Assembly: GCA_025677835.1 (NCBI GenBank) | Contig: JAIXMR010000066.1 | Span: 1 to 64,000, forward strand | Length of the DNA: 64,000 nucleotides | Reading direction: 5' to 3' | Source: Sporodiniella umbellata | Taxonomy: Eukaryota; Mucoromycota; Mucoromycetes; Mucorales; Rhizopodaceae | Shown here: piece by piece, positions 11,828-23,932 of the stretch | Position numbering within the stretch: the first letter of the stretch is position 1 | Layout: every line of letters starts with the position of its first letter | The notes under the pieces: generated by a model | Database searches by the model: none | Seen by the model: only the letters and a program-made list of their open reading frames with translations | Told to the model about the DNA's origin: nothing | Translations under genes and position numbers: made by a program

Positions 11828-13760
11828 TGTTGACAAAAAGAATAAGGAAGAAAGAAAAGACGAATAAAAAATCAACGTATTTAACATCTTTTTGTTACAC
11901 ACAACAAATTTGTGCGGAAAAAAATAAATGCTCTAGACCAATATTGTGGCTTGCTTTTTTTTTTGCAGTTGAAGAATCTTGTTACTAGAAGACGTCTACA
12001 TTGAAAAAAAGTGTTGCTTCAAAAACAAGCTTAAAGTACTGCAATATCTTAGCTTTCAAAAAGAGCTGATATTCTGAATTATTGTAGTATATAGTTCAAC
12101 ACCTCTTCCAGTCATGGTAGTTATATATCCTTTTTTAATTCAAAATGTCGTACAAAAATAGAAACTTACCTGTTCTAAAATTGAAACTAAGATAAACACT
12201 CTGCTATAATTATCGTTCTAATTGGTTTGAATCGTCTTCCGTTTTAAAATTTAATTTGGTTATCATAGTGAAAGTGGGACAGTAATATGACAGTGGGACG
12301 TCAATATAGCAAAAGTGAAATATCGAAGCAAAGGCAAGCCGTATTAAGGTATATTTATTTTTGGGAGAATTAGCCAGCGAGAGGCTATAGTGTTGTTCAA
12401 TTTAATAGGAAGCCTACAAAACGTCTCACTGTTACAATCGGTATTCGGTTCAGAGTTTGATCCGGCTAGCTCAAATGGCCTTATAACTCACTTTTTGTTC
12501 GGTTTAGCTAGACTACAAGAAGCGTTCACAAGAAATTAATAGAAATAAATACTGTCCTCCAAAAAACGCACAAGTTTACTTTTAAGGCACTAGCGAGAAT
12601 ATAGGGCTTTCATTGTTCGTAAGAAAAAATGTTTTGAACCGCCAAGTCTTGAATTTCAATGCTGCTTATACTATATAACACTGTCAACATTGCAACGATA
12701 GCGGGCAAAAAAGCCGATAATTTCACACACTACAATTGTTCCCAACAACAAAAAACTACAGATTTGTAACAAGTCTTGTTTTCTAATAAAGCTACTTCGA
12801 AAAGTTTTGTTTAATTGTATTAAACCATTCGAGTGAAATCAGCTAAACCCAAGAAAATACACGGTTGGTTTTTCACGCTTTTAAACCGTTTTCTGAATTC
12901 GCTTCGACTTTGATGTTTTAAACTGCCTAATTGTTTTCGAGACATTTAATTAATTTCAATATCTGCTCCCTTTCTATTTTAGACTACTGACGAAAGTTGA
13001 ACAAGCCTACTCATTACAGGTGTCAATTGAATATGTATAATCCATTTCAATGAATTTTTATTTCTTTTTTAGTCTATTCAAGCTCGATATTAATCTTTTA
13101 ACATAATATAGCTTACAAATGGAATTTTTTAAAAAAAAACTTTCGTAGGAATTAGATGATACATATATAGTCTGCCATCTGTCTTTTTGGAGCCTTTTCT
13201 CTTAGTTGTTATTCCGCAGTTTTTGTAGTCTCAACCTGTTTTGTTGATAATACTCGTTAATTCTTTATTTTGGTTGACTTTAGGTGCATTTTCAAAATCG
13301 TATTCTATATCACTGCCTTCTATTTGGTGTTTTTTATCAATACTATCCATAATAATGGGCTTTTTTTTTCTTGATACATTTATGTGATTAGTATTGCAAT
13401 TTTCTATCTGTTCAATAACGCTCTACATGTTAATTATCTTTTCTTTTGTTTTTCAGAATATTATTCAGCTTGATAGTGTTCGGAAGAGTCTTTACAAAAA
13501 ACCGTTCTAATATAACACGATTTCCAAGAATGAAAGTCCAAACAAAAAGAGCATAGTATATACTTAATTATGTATTTTCAATCGTTTTTCAAAATTTAAA
13601 ACGTGAAAATAAAAATACAGTTAAGCCTGCTTTTACTTTTTTGGATACGAAATAAGTGTTTTTGACCGATGTATATACACTCTTAAGTAATGACTTTACT
13701 TGTATATGTTCGCCGAGCGACTTTATCTACATGTTGTTCTGACTTTTTATTATTTTCTTT
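11828..13760. other. Intergenic, no gene recognised
   Basis: Upstream region of the chitin deacetylase gene and 3' flank of the bS16m gene. A near-duplicate pair of about 19 nt sits at 12268-12306 (AGTGGGACAGTAATATGAC, then AGTGGGACGTCAATATAGC). A small hairpin-like stretch lies at 12448-12466. No coding sequence supported. Confidence 0.45.
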
Positions 13761-14127
13761 TTATAAATCTTTGAATTTTCTAGCGGCTGTCTCCATCCAA
13801 GGTTTGGGCGCTTGAGGAATTAAGTCAGCCTTTCAAAAAAAGTATAAGTTTCTGTTTTGTTTCAAAATATAAATCAAAAATGTATGCTACCTTAACAAGC
13901 AGTTTCTCTACAGGCTCAGAAGGCTGAGCGCCTACCGTTAACCAGTATTTTGCGCGCTCGAAATTCAAGTTGATTAGTTTGTTTCCACTGGCGTCAGGAA
14001 TGGGGTTGTATGTACCAATCTTTTCAATCGGTTGACTGTTGCGTCCTGTGCGGGCGTTAGATACTACAATTTGATAAAAGGGTAGGTTGCGGCGGCCTAA
14101 CCGAGCAAGACGAATGCGAACAACCAT
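13761..14127 (-). CDS. Mitochondrial small-subunit ribosomal protein bS16m
   Basis: Component of the mitochondrial 37S ribosomal subunit. Two exons, 14127-13891 and 13829-13761, separated by a 61-nt intron, encode 101 residues. The start MVVRIRLARLGRRNLPFYQI, followed by the NARTGR and IGTYNP motifs, is the classic S16 fold signature; FERAKYWLTVGAQPSE is the conserved helix. Exon 2 adds ADLIPQAPKPW and a basic end. The length fits yeast Mrps16 and bacterial S16. No separate cleavable presequence is seen, typical for this small basic protein. Confidence 0.93.
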
Positions 14128-17100
14128 ATTTTAAAGTGTGAAAAAGTTTGCTTCCCAATGCTTTTTCGTTGAAACAACCCTGCTGTGAATTGCAGTCACA
14201 CCTGATCGCTGTCACAGCGGAAATATAAAGCTTTCAATTTTGGAAGGTGCTTCCAACCAATAAATTTATGCCTCAATTTGGGATTTATGATAGCTTTCTG
14301 CTTTAGTGTTCTTTTAAAATGGAAGAGGTAATATGTTTGAAGGATAATTATTGCTGGCTAATATGTTTAGTGTCCAATTTAAATATAGAATGCTATATAG
14401 TTTAAAGAGTGTAGAAAAGAAATGGATTTCATTATGCATCTTGTTTTTTTTTTTAAAAAAAAAGAGGTTTTACATACTCAAGGCTTCTCCAATTAAGACA
14501 ATTGCACTTGTTTTGAAATTACCTTTGAAACAACTTTATACGCTTCAGAAAACTTGAACTGAGTATTGTCAAAAGCAGGACTCTAGTAGATGTGACAGAT
14601 AGTTAAGGCAGAGTAAGACGTAAATCGAGAAGAAGAATTCACACCACAGTTTGTCGTGGGGTCTGATTTGCATATGGCCTGGTATAAAGATAGCAAATGG
14701 AACGGTTTCTCAAACTATGTATCGTTTGACTATTTACAAAGCGTTTGCACTGATGTGAATATAAAAAAACTCTGGCAGTTAATAGCGTTTGTTCACTAGA
14801 CAATTTATCAGAAGGGCAACAGTTTATCCTATGTAGGTTGGTACAAGCTTCCAGATTGAGGTGTCTTTTTGTGTCCGTACGAAGTCGAAGGGCCGAAACA
14901 AGAATTCCGAGCTGAGAGACAAGGTCAAACGCAAATGACCAATTTAAACTATTCAATGGACACGTCAGTTTCAATAAGTCTCTTAGAAGATGTGGCTCTT
15001 GGAATTTTTGGGAGTTGTCGGAATTAAATTAAAGGAAAAAGGGGGCTACCTAACCCAGAAAAGAAACTATGTCTGTAAAATTGGTCAGAAGAACACATTG
15101 CCCAAATAAGGGCATTTGGCCAACTCCTATTATGCTCGGCGATTGAATTGCTGTGCACAAGTTGATCTTAATACTGTTTTCAGAATGCATTTGCCAAAAT
15201 TCCGCTAAAAAGCTACCCTTTATTCATGAAACCTAGATAGACTTTCAGCCATTGGAAAAATTCTAAGAGATTTGCAACTGAAGCGGTTTATAGCCTTTCT
15301 ATAGTTAAGCTAGAGAGCTTTTCAAAGTTGCTTGAACAAACTCTACTATAAACTGAAAACTGTAAATTTACTTCTGTATGTAGAGCTCTATTATAATCCC
15401 GACCAGATTGAAGTTTTATTGAATTTATAAAGTCACCAGTACATAGATGTAGTGGCTACTTACTTTTCAATGTTCCTGGGACTATAATTGTTAGAGTATA
15501 CAAAAGAATTAGAACGACTAAAATATTCATATCACTGCATTCTAATAATTATATCGTATCTTATCCAAAATAAATACACTCTTAATTTAACTCTCAATTA
15601 ATACAAAGGGTTATCTTTAAATGCACGTTGAGTTTTTCAAAACAAACTATACGCAAAGCCAAAACGTCATTCTAAGGTAGCTTCAATTGTTTCAACCTAT
15701 TCTTGTAGCGCGCAAAAACTTTCCGTTTTATACGGAAGAATTCTAAAAAAGTTTGCAGTTGGCTAAAAATGTCTATGTATATAATGCTCGTAGCATGGAC
15801 TGCTTCTCAGGGCAAAATTACATGTTATAGTAGTCTGTACAGCTTCAGCTTGCCTTTACGAAACGTAAGAATTGTTAGTCTTGAAAACAAATGGTGCTAC
15901 GACAAGCTTACCAAGATTTGCAGTTTCTTTTTTTTCTGAAGCTAGCGAATGGTTTTCAGAAATAACGTATTTAACAAATAAATGTGCTTGATAATGAGAT
16001 GTATTTTTGAAAAAATTCCAAGTTTGTCTATTTTGCTTTCATATCAATAATAGTACCACATGAGCAATCAATATGTACTCTTACTACTCCCATTTTTAAA
16101 AGCCTTCTATCGTTAGTTAGATCTGGCGACTTTTGGACACATTCTTTTCATCAAATTATTCTATATATATTAGCGAAAAAACAGATCTATGTAATTGATG
16201 ATAGAAACGTTCATTACAACTTAGAAACAATTCAAAAGAGTTGTTCCCAATTGAGCGTCTACTTTGTTATTTTATTTTAGCCAATATCGGTTTTCTTTCA
16301 GTTTTGAGGACTTTTTTTGTAGGGTGTTCAGCGATATGAGATAAAATTTGTTTTTTAAGCATATAATACATATATGCACTAAGGTTGCGATAGCTTAACA
16401 CAAAGTAACCAAACTAAGCGATAAATTCTCGGCAAACATCCCAAGAGAGTATTTCTATCTTTTTTTGGCTAGAGCTGTACAGTAGAGGCGAAAAAAAAAA
16501 AGACACTCCAACTAGCGAACTCCTGTACAAGGCGCCTCAAAAGAAAAGGAGAGATTTGAAAAATTTAAGTTGCAAACTTTATAAAGTTTTAGCTTAAGTA
16601 CTGTATCATTGAAAACTTGAAAAGCTGACTTTAGTAAAGCTAAATGAACTTTACGATACTCTATAATAAAAAAGCAAAATAAAATAAAAAAACCGATTAA
16701 CCTCTGTTACTTTTTAACCTTCCTTAGTTGAAACTCTTTATAAGAGTATTGAACAGAGCTTTACTGCTGCGTAATAGCTATGAAACTAATGACATACTAT
16801 GTCCATTGAGTTATTTAGTAGCACATTACTTTTTTGGTTTTTGAATCAAGAGTATTATCTTTATCTTCTCATACATACGCTATTGCAATTCATATTGATC
16901 CCTTCTCTTTAACAGTCACATATTTTGTTCGACTTTATGTAATATGGCTTGGCACATTTATTTTTTAAAGGTTAGTTTCATATCTCAAATTCTAGATTGT
17001 ATATATCTATGTATATATTTGAATAAAGTATGTATTTCATAATATATACCAGTAAACATCAAAGAATAGAAATGTTGTATATAAAAATTGAATCGAAAGA

Positions 17101-18709
17101 AAATTAACTGACATCTGATACAGATATATTTTTATTCACTATTGTCAGTGTGAATAATCGCTGAAAACGAGTGATCGAGTTTCTAGTTGCTGCTTGCAGT
17201 AGTATGGGGCTCATATTTCAGTAAGAGGTGAGCATATGTATAAAATGTTTCTAAAAGACGATGGAAGTAAGAAGGAAAGTAAAACAAGATAAAAAATGAG
17301 GAAGATTTTGAGTAAACAAGTGAACAGACAAGTAAGGAATTAGAGGATGACACTATGAAGACGTAATAAGATGTTTGGGTGTTTAAAAGAAGCATGTCCT
17401 TAACTTTATAGCGAAACATATCTCTACAAATTATTACTGTTATTACGAAAGCTAAGATTTGTTAAAGATTGGAAGCAGCCTGCCAATAGAAATAAGCAAA
17501 CGCAAAAGCAACGATTGTGAAAATAGGGAGATCACGGCACTGACAGCAATGCACATTCTAGAAGTCTAAAGTGAATAGAACGGTAAGGACATCTTGAATT
17601 TCCACTGTAGACAACAACAATTTGCGAATAACGGTTGCCCGCACCAAAAAGTTGTACATTTATAAGATATGAGGAGCTGTCTGTGTAAAATTTTTTGATG
17701 AGCTAAATCGAAGGTAATATGTCGTTGTTTGGAAGAGAATAGCAGGCTCAATTCTTCTTTGTAGGGATGTCAGTGGGCCTTTGTACTATGTCGACTTGGA
17801 CTCTTTTTTATATAAAAAAAAAGAGTATTGAAATACAGAAAGAAGGAGACGAAAGTGAAAAGATATGACAAGCATCATATTTTACTATTTGCAAGGACTT
17901 GTTTCCCAAAGAAAGCTCGCAGAAGAGGTTTACCAGGCACCCAAGAATTTTCGCCAAAAGCACGTAATCTTTGTCTTGAAAATCCGCTGGTGAAAAACGG
18001 TTTAGTTTTTCAGAAAAAAAGCGAAAACGCGGTATAGTCAATTGCTTTCAGCTTTTTTTTTAAAAACAACCCCGCCTGATTGCCTACCAACCAATTCGTT
18101 AGCAGTTTATTCAAGCTTCGTGACTAAAACATGCGTACAAGCACCAAGTAGTATAAAGTATAGCACAGAGAACGAAAAGACTTAAACATCTTTCTTCACG
18201 CCAACGTGATTACTTTAAGAATTTAATAGATAAAAGTCTGTACATCTAGCCAACAGTTACCGGTATACTACAAGCTGTGCAAACGCCCAAATAACTTGCA
18301 TTAGTTTTTGCTATTTTTTTTTCAAGAAAAAAGAAAGACCATTTGTCAATAATGTAAGCGGCAATCAAACTTATATGTCTAGCACCAAGTAAAAAGAGTT
18401 TGTGTCGTTATTGCATCAAACCACTAGCATAGCTATGAAAGTAGTACGGCGGTATTGTAAGATTGGGTCCTTAGCATTGTTAGAGCAAAACGTAAAGTTC
18501 GGCCTATAAGCAGATCCAGAAAAATGACGGGAAAAAAGGAGACGGGAGGATTAACTAAAGAGAGACGAAGAGTAGATAAAAGGAAGTGAAGCCGAGGATA
18601 CGATTGGCTGAAAAACGAAAACCGTGAGAAAGTGACGGGGAATTTGATCAAACAAAAAGGCGCACTTTTTTTTTCCGTTTCTTTTTCTTTTTCTATTCCT
18701 ATACATTCT
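14128..18709. other. 4.6 kb gap without recognisable genes
   Basis: AT-rich, with frequent stops in all frames. The longest frame (14639-14974, minus) is 111 residues, has no splice partners and no known motif. Other short minus frames occur near 17183-17419 and 17808-18041. I searched by eye for tRNA B boxes and found none. The last 50 nt before 18710 are a pyrimidine-rich tract typical of fungal promoters. Confidence 0.45.
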
Positions 18710-20501
18710 ATGTTCCGAGTACTTTGGCCAAAACCTTCATTCGCTCACCAGATCAAATCCCAAGTTTTTTCAAAGAAAAATGTAAGATTGGCTTCTATTC
18801 AATCAAGAAAAATTTCTGGTAATACCATGGTATCTGCACAAGTTGAAGAGAATGCAGATACGAGCGGCGTTCCTAATAATGACCATCATGCAGTGGTCTC
18901 AACTTTTGATCTTTTCTCTATTGGCGTTGGACCTTCCTCTTCACATACTGTAGGACCTATGAGAGCAGCAAAAATTTTCATCAATGACTTGAAAGAGCAC
19001 AAAGTACTAGATAAAGTAAAAACGTTAAGAATAGGTATTTTGATTGATTCCGAAAACAAGTCTTTGATATACAAGCTAATAACCTATAATAGATTTATTT
19101 GGATCGCTTGCACTGACAGGAGATGGTCATGGTACTCCTGATGCTATTCTTATGGGTATAGAAGGCGAGGCGCCCGATGTAGTAGAAACCAGTACAATTC
19201 AGTCTAGAGTACAAGACATTAAAACCAATCAGTCAATTCGCTTGGACGGAACCCATCGCATCACTTTTAACTATGAAAAAAACATGGTTTTCAACTATTT
19301 CAAAACTCTTCCTCAACACCCCAATGGACTCCGTTTTTGTGCTTATGATAATGAGATGAACATGGTAGCTACAAATGAATATTTTAGTATCGGTGGCGGT
19401 TTTGTGGTGAATGAGGCAACTCAGCTTGATCATGGTGAAAACGTTTACTACAAACAAACATCGTCTACAGATCCTGTAGTAGCTGAGCGCCGCGAACAAG
19501 ACATTGCCGTCGTTACATTACCGTTTCGAAATTCGGAGGAGCTTTTAGAGCTTTGCAAACGAGAGAACATGACTATTGCTCAGGTGGTATTTGAAAACGA
19601 ATTGAAATGGAGCACGCCTGAAGTTGTTCGAGAAAAACTATTACGCATCTGGAATACAATGGATGAAAGCATCCGTAATGGCGTAATGGCCTCTACTCAA
19701 GAATACCTTCCTGGCCCTCTTAAAGTAAGGCGTCGCGCTCCTCGTCTTTATAGTAAACTATTGAAAGGTCTTTATGGTACTCCCATGAACACCGCAGGCG
19801 GTTATCAAACTAATCAAGTGTCTGCCACTCAATCTGAGATACCCGCTAACAGCCAGTATCCTCTTGCACTTAGCTACTTGCCTAAAACGCCCCGTAAACG
19901 TTTTGTGCTGCCTGCTCTTGATTACCTTTCAGTCTACGCTATTGCTGTTAATGAAGAAAATGCATGTGGTGGTCGAGTAGTTACTGCACCCACTAATGGG
20001 GCTGCAGGTACCATTCCCTCTGTACTCAAATACTACCTTGAATTCATTTCAGAAAATCCAGAGCGTGATGTGATGGAGTTTCTTTTGACTACTGCAGCTG
20101 TTGGAATGTTGTTCAAACGAGGCGCCAGTATCTCTGCAGCTGAAATGGGATGCCAGGGTGAAGTTGGTGTAGCTTGCTCGATGGCCGCAGCTGGTTTTAC
20201 GGCCGTCATGGGCGGTACTGTACAACAGGTTGAGAATGCTGCCGAAATTGGTATGGAACACAATTTAGGTTTGACCTGTGACCCGATTGGAGGGCTTGTC
20301 CAAGTACCTTGTATTGAAAGAAACGCATTGGCTGCTGTCAAGGCAATCGCAGCAGCTCAGCTGGCTTTAAATGGAGAGGGCGATCATCGCGTCTCATTAG
20401 ACCAAGTAATTGAAACAATGCGTCAGACAGGTCACGACATGATGTCAAAGTATAAAGAAACAAGCCAGGGCGGGCTGGCTGTCAATGTACCCTCATGTTA
20501 A
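18710..20501 (+). CDS. L-serine dehydratase, iron-sulfur dependent, single-chain, likely mitochondrial
   Basis: Deaminates L-serine to pyruvate and ammonia using a [4Fe-4S] cluster rather than PLP. Two exons, 18710-19034 and 19093-20501, encode 577 residues. The ATG at 18710 is preferred over the in-frame ATG at 18632: it opens a Lys/Arg/Ser-rich stretch almost free of acidic residues ([14 protein letters not shown]...), which looks like a mitochondrial presequence. The beta domain shows [13 protein letters not shown], and the splice restores [15 protein letters not shown]. The alpha domain shows [15 protein letters not shown]. Cys462, Cys504 and Cys515 have the same spacing (42 and 11) as the three cluster cysteines of the E. 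coli enzyme. Fused alpha and beta domains match the bacterial single-chain form. Fungal serine deaminases are more usually PLP enzymes, so ancient transfer is possible. Confidence 0.92.
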
Positions 20502-20617
20502 AGACACGTTAGTTACACTTACTCATATATATCATCTATCCATTTTACAAACCTCAATAAAAACATCAATTAACAAGTAAACAAAAAAAAATGAGTAGTG
20601 GTCTTTTATTGCCTTCC

Positions 20618-21158
20618 TTAATCATGTTTAATGTGATCATCTTTTTTTTGTGAATTTGATAACAAGATAGTGCCTGCTAATATAAAGCAAGCGCCAACAC
20701 CCCACTTAAGAGTTAGAGACTCACCAAATATCAAGTAACCTAAAAGAGCCTTTGAATAAAAAAGAGGGGGAAGGAAATTGGTCAACTACATTTATTGAAT
20801 TCAAAAACAAATACTTACCGAACCGCTGAAATTTGCAGCTCCATTCACGATTGAAACTTGGACTGAAGACTCTGAAAGATTTAGTGCTTTGGTAAATGAA
20901 GTCCACATGATCGAATTGCACACAAAAGTGAATGAAAAAAGAAGAATTCGGGTTCCTAAAAGGGTAATCTACGTAAAGTTTCGAGTCAGGTTTATTGCTC
21001 TTGAAGTATACCTCCTCTGATATAAAGCTTTGTTGATAAAGATAGGAATGCAGCAGTTTTGTTTTCTCATCAGAAAACAGCTTAGCAAATACGGAAGAAA
21101 AAGATGCGAATAAACCGGAAATGAAGGCAAAAAGGAAAAAGGATGCTTTGTTGCTCAT
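20618..21158 (-). CDS. TMEM42-like small multispanning membrane protein (EamA/DMT superfamily)
   Basis: Three exons, 21158-21012, 20968-20819 and 20749-20618, encode 142 residues with about four hydrophobic segments. The pattern resembles TMEM42: an N-terminal segment with ASFSSVFAKL, a middle NSIMWTSFTKAL, then GAANFSGSALLGYLIFGE and a last helix WGVGACFILAGTILL. These correspond to half of a drug/metabolite transporter fold, which suggests function as a dimer. Substrate unknown. The gene ends 116 bp from the convergent serine dehydratase gene. The C-terminus is short and hydrophilic (SQKKDDHIKHD). Confidence 0.8.
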
Positions 21159-22708
21159 GCTACGGTTTGTTTGAAGAAAGAAAGTAATTCTTTTTGCCTG
21201 GCTGTTATTTGTCCTCCGCTTTTGGAATTTAGTACAAAGGATGTCTAAATATTAAAAAATTCGAAGGTACTTTTAAGTTCGCACAGTCAATACTGAGAAT
21301 TTGTTTTTCATGTGTTATGCATCTTTTTGAGTAATACATGCCCTTCAGCCATATTTGCTTTTTTGTTCCATTGTTAAAGCTTATATTAATGTACAAGGCT
21401 ATCTACATAATAATATCAATTCTATTGAGAAACGATGTACACTATCTCAATATAATGATTCTCCCTTATCACCACATGTTAAAATCAGAAAAAGAAAAAG
21501 AGTATACAGATTTTATTAAAACTATAGATTTCAAAAACTAGATGGACTTTCTATACAGTTTTTTTCACAGTATTTTCAGGCTTTTATCTAAAGACCTCTG
21601 TTTCTTATAATATTTTATATGGATTAAGTTTCTCTTCGTTACTCATTGGCTGATAACGTTTTCAAAAGCTATTAAAGCAACACACTGTACTGTCTTCAAA
21701 ACTAACTCGAAACGTTAAAGAAAAAACTAATACAGAATTTACACTTCATATAATGTTATTAGGAAAGGCTTCGGCATAAACTTTAGAAATATATCGGTAC
21801 CTGACACACGAAAAGCTCAGATTGTAAGACACCCAAAACGCCATATTGTCGACACTGGAACAAGAAGACTCTTTTCAGTTGTTTTATAAGGACATGTTAA
21901 AACCTCTACACAACCAAGCTTACTCAAAGCTATAAAGGACTGTAAAGCACCAGCTTATTGCCAAAGTAAAACATAAAACAACTTTTCATTTAGGATTGTT
22001 TTCAAAATACGATAGCATCATTACATATGCATGGTAAATCGTAAAATACACTAAGTCCCCGTATTCCCTTAACCAATATTGACTCACATATAGCAATAAA
22101 ACTACCCTTTTTAGTCCTGCGTGTTTTAATTTTTAAAGTATTTTGTTGGACTTGAAAAATAGTAACTCCGTAGCCAGAATTTTTTGTATAGCAAAATTTT
22201 GGCTTCTAATTGAAATTGTATGTAAGCTAATCAGTCCTAAGAAGTGAACAGTTCATTAACAACACCGCGCTCTAAACTGTTGTAGTACTTGGCTACTAAG
22301 GCCACTTTGGAGCAATTAGAAATTACTTAAATCGATTTTTTTAGTTTTTTGCAAAACTTTGTAACAGCCTAGAGGATTTTTTTTGGGTGGCTCTATAGGT
22401 CAGTGAAAAAGTGAGAAGCACAAAATTGCCTAAGCAATTGCTGTCTGAAACTTTTATACATGTTTTGAGCTATCTACTTTAGTTTAATCAAAGAAAGTGC
22501 GATAGTCAAATAACTATCTTGGCATTCTCAAATTGAGTAGCTGTATTATTATATAATTTTTTGTAAGTATCATCGCACATATACAAAACAAAAAAATTTA
22601 CATTTGTATTGTTTCTTTGTTCAACATTGTTTAACGTTATGTTAAATTATATCATGCCTTATCCAAAAGAGGGCAAATGAGAGAGTAAGTTTCAAGGCAT
22701 TTTTTTGT
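21159..22708. other. Intergenic, no gene recognised
   Basis: 1.55 kb of AT-rich sequence between two minus-strand genes, forming the upstream region of the TMEM42-like gene. Only short frames without motifs are seen. Confidence 0.45.
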
Positions 22709-23692
22709 CTAAAGGTTACGTAGTACATCCAAAGAAACTTCACTTTGGTGTAATCCCCACCAGCATTTGACAGGATTGACTATCTGTTCTGTCACACTGA
22801 AAGTCGTTTCACGGGGAAGCCAGTCTTCCGGAAATCTTTCATGAAGTAAAAAGGATAGCAAATGGTCTATTTTTAGACTCCCTTTACGGCCTATAATGTC
22901 TAAAAGTAGACTACATTCAATTCCAGAAGCAAACTACTTCGTTTTTTACAGCACAAAGAAAACTGAGTGGGTGTCATTGGAATTTGCTTCTTTTTCAAAT
23001 ACCTGTTGAGATAAAGAATACTGTAAATTTTTGTTATCCCTATAAGACTCCAGCCATCGCAATTTTCTAGCATCGTGCTCGTTTTTTAAAGTAAAATAAT
23101 TCTGTAATTCTAAAGTATTGTTAAGCTTAGATAACAGTACTAGACGCTCAACATAATGGGGTACAGGGAAATTGGTGCTATAAGGTGGTAACGCATAGTC
23201 TTGCCGTGTGAGGGAAACATCATGTTCTATCATGTTATAAGTTGTCAGTCTATCTAAATCAATACTAGGAGAGTAGGCAAACTGAGAGATAAATGGCATT
23301 GTTGGGCTTCCCTTGTGGTATATGAAAAATACATATATTAGAAAGCTCACTGTAAACGTAGGTGGCGCTCGAAGTAGCATAAGGGCATTAAAAAAATCAG
23401 TGGGGGCTATGTTTCGACCATCGCGAGGTATAAATCCGTGGTTTGCTAGAGTGTTGAGCATAGGACAGGGCGATCGTAAATAAGAATCTTTATATTCATA
23501 TTTATGGTTTTCCAAAAGACCGTACCAATGTTTCGGAGATTTTAGTCCCTTACGGCGACCGACGATTTCAATGAGAAGAACCGTCAAACCCAATAGTAGT
23601 ATAGGTACACCAAATAAAACTTGCCTCAGCTTTGTAGTACTCTTTATGAAAGGAATTTGCTTATTTTTTTTGGTTGTTTTGAATGAGAGCAT
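22709..23692 (-). CDS. Membrane-anchored heme-thiolate peroxidase (chloroperoxidase/peroxygenase family)
   Basis: Two exons, 23692-23003 and 22933-22709, with a 69-nt intron encode 304 residues. The heme-thiolate signature is clear: PCPMLNTLANHGFIPRDGR with the proximal ligand at Cys76, and a distal EHD at residues 156-158 followed by SLTRQDY. The C-terminal exon (FASGIECSLLLDII... HERFPEDW) fits the family end. Unlike secreted chloroperoxidases there is no simple signal peptide: a basic N-terminus is followed by one hydrophobic segment (about residues 24-44), suggesting a membrane-anchored enzyme. Residues 115-128 could instead be a 42-nt in-frame intron (GTGAGC...CAAG, 23298-23339), which would remove an odd hydrophobic insert. 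Activity could be peroxidase, peroxygenase or halogenation. Confidence 0.85.
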
Positions 23693-23932
23693 TTTTTAGA
23701 TAACAAAAACAAACAGACAAACAAAAGAAAAGAAAAAGAGAAAAAAGAGAAAATTTCTCATGCTTTGTATTTGTAGGCTAATGTGTGGATAAATAACTAA
23801 AAAAGTAGTAAACAATCACTAATGCTGACAGCGCCGGCATACATATGTAAAGGATATTAGCCATTGTCGCTATTTTTATGCCACTTTATTTTTTTTTTTC
23901 AACAAAAAGGTAGCGATAAGCGCAGCTTGAGT

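Noticed and set aside
12440..12520. tRNA-like words (GTTTGATCC, TAGCTCAAATGG)
   Set aside because: A- and B-box-like words are in the wrong order and no acceptor or anticodon stem can be drawn.
14639..14974. 111-residue minus frame with a plausible composition
   Set aside because: No start context, no splice partners, no motif; lies in a decayed AT-rich gap. Could be a relic but not supported as a gene.
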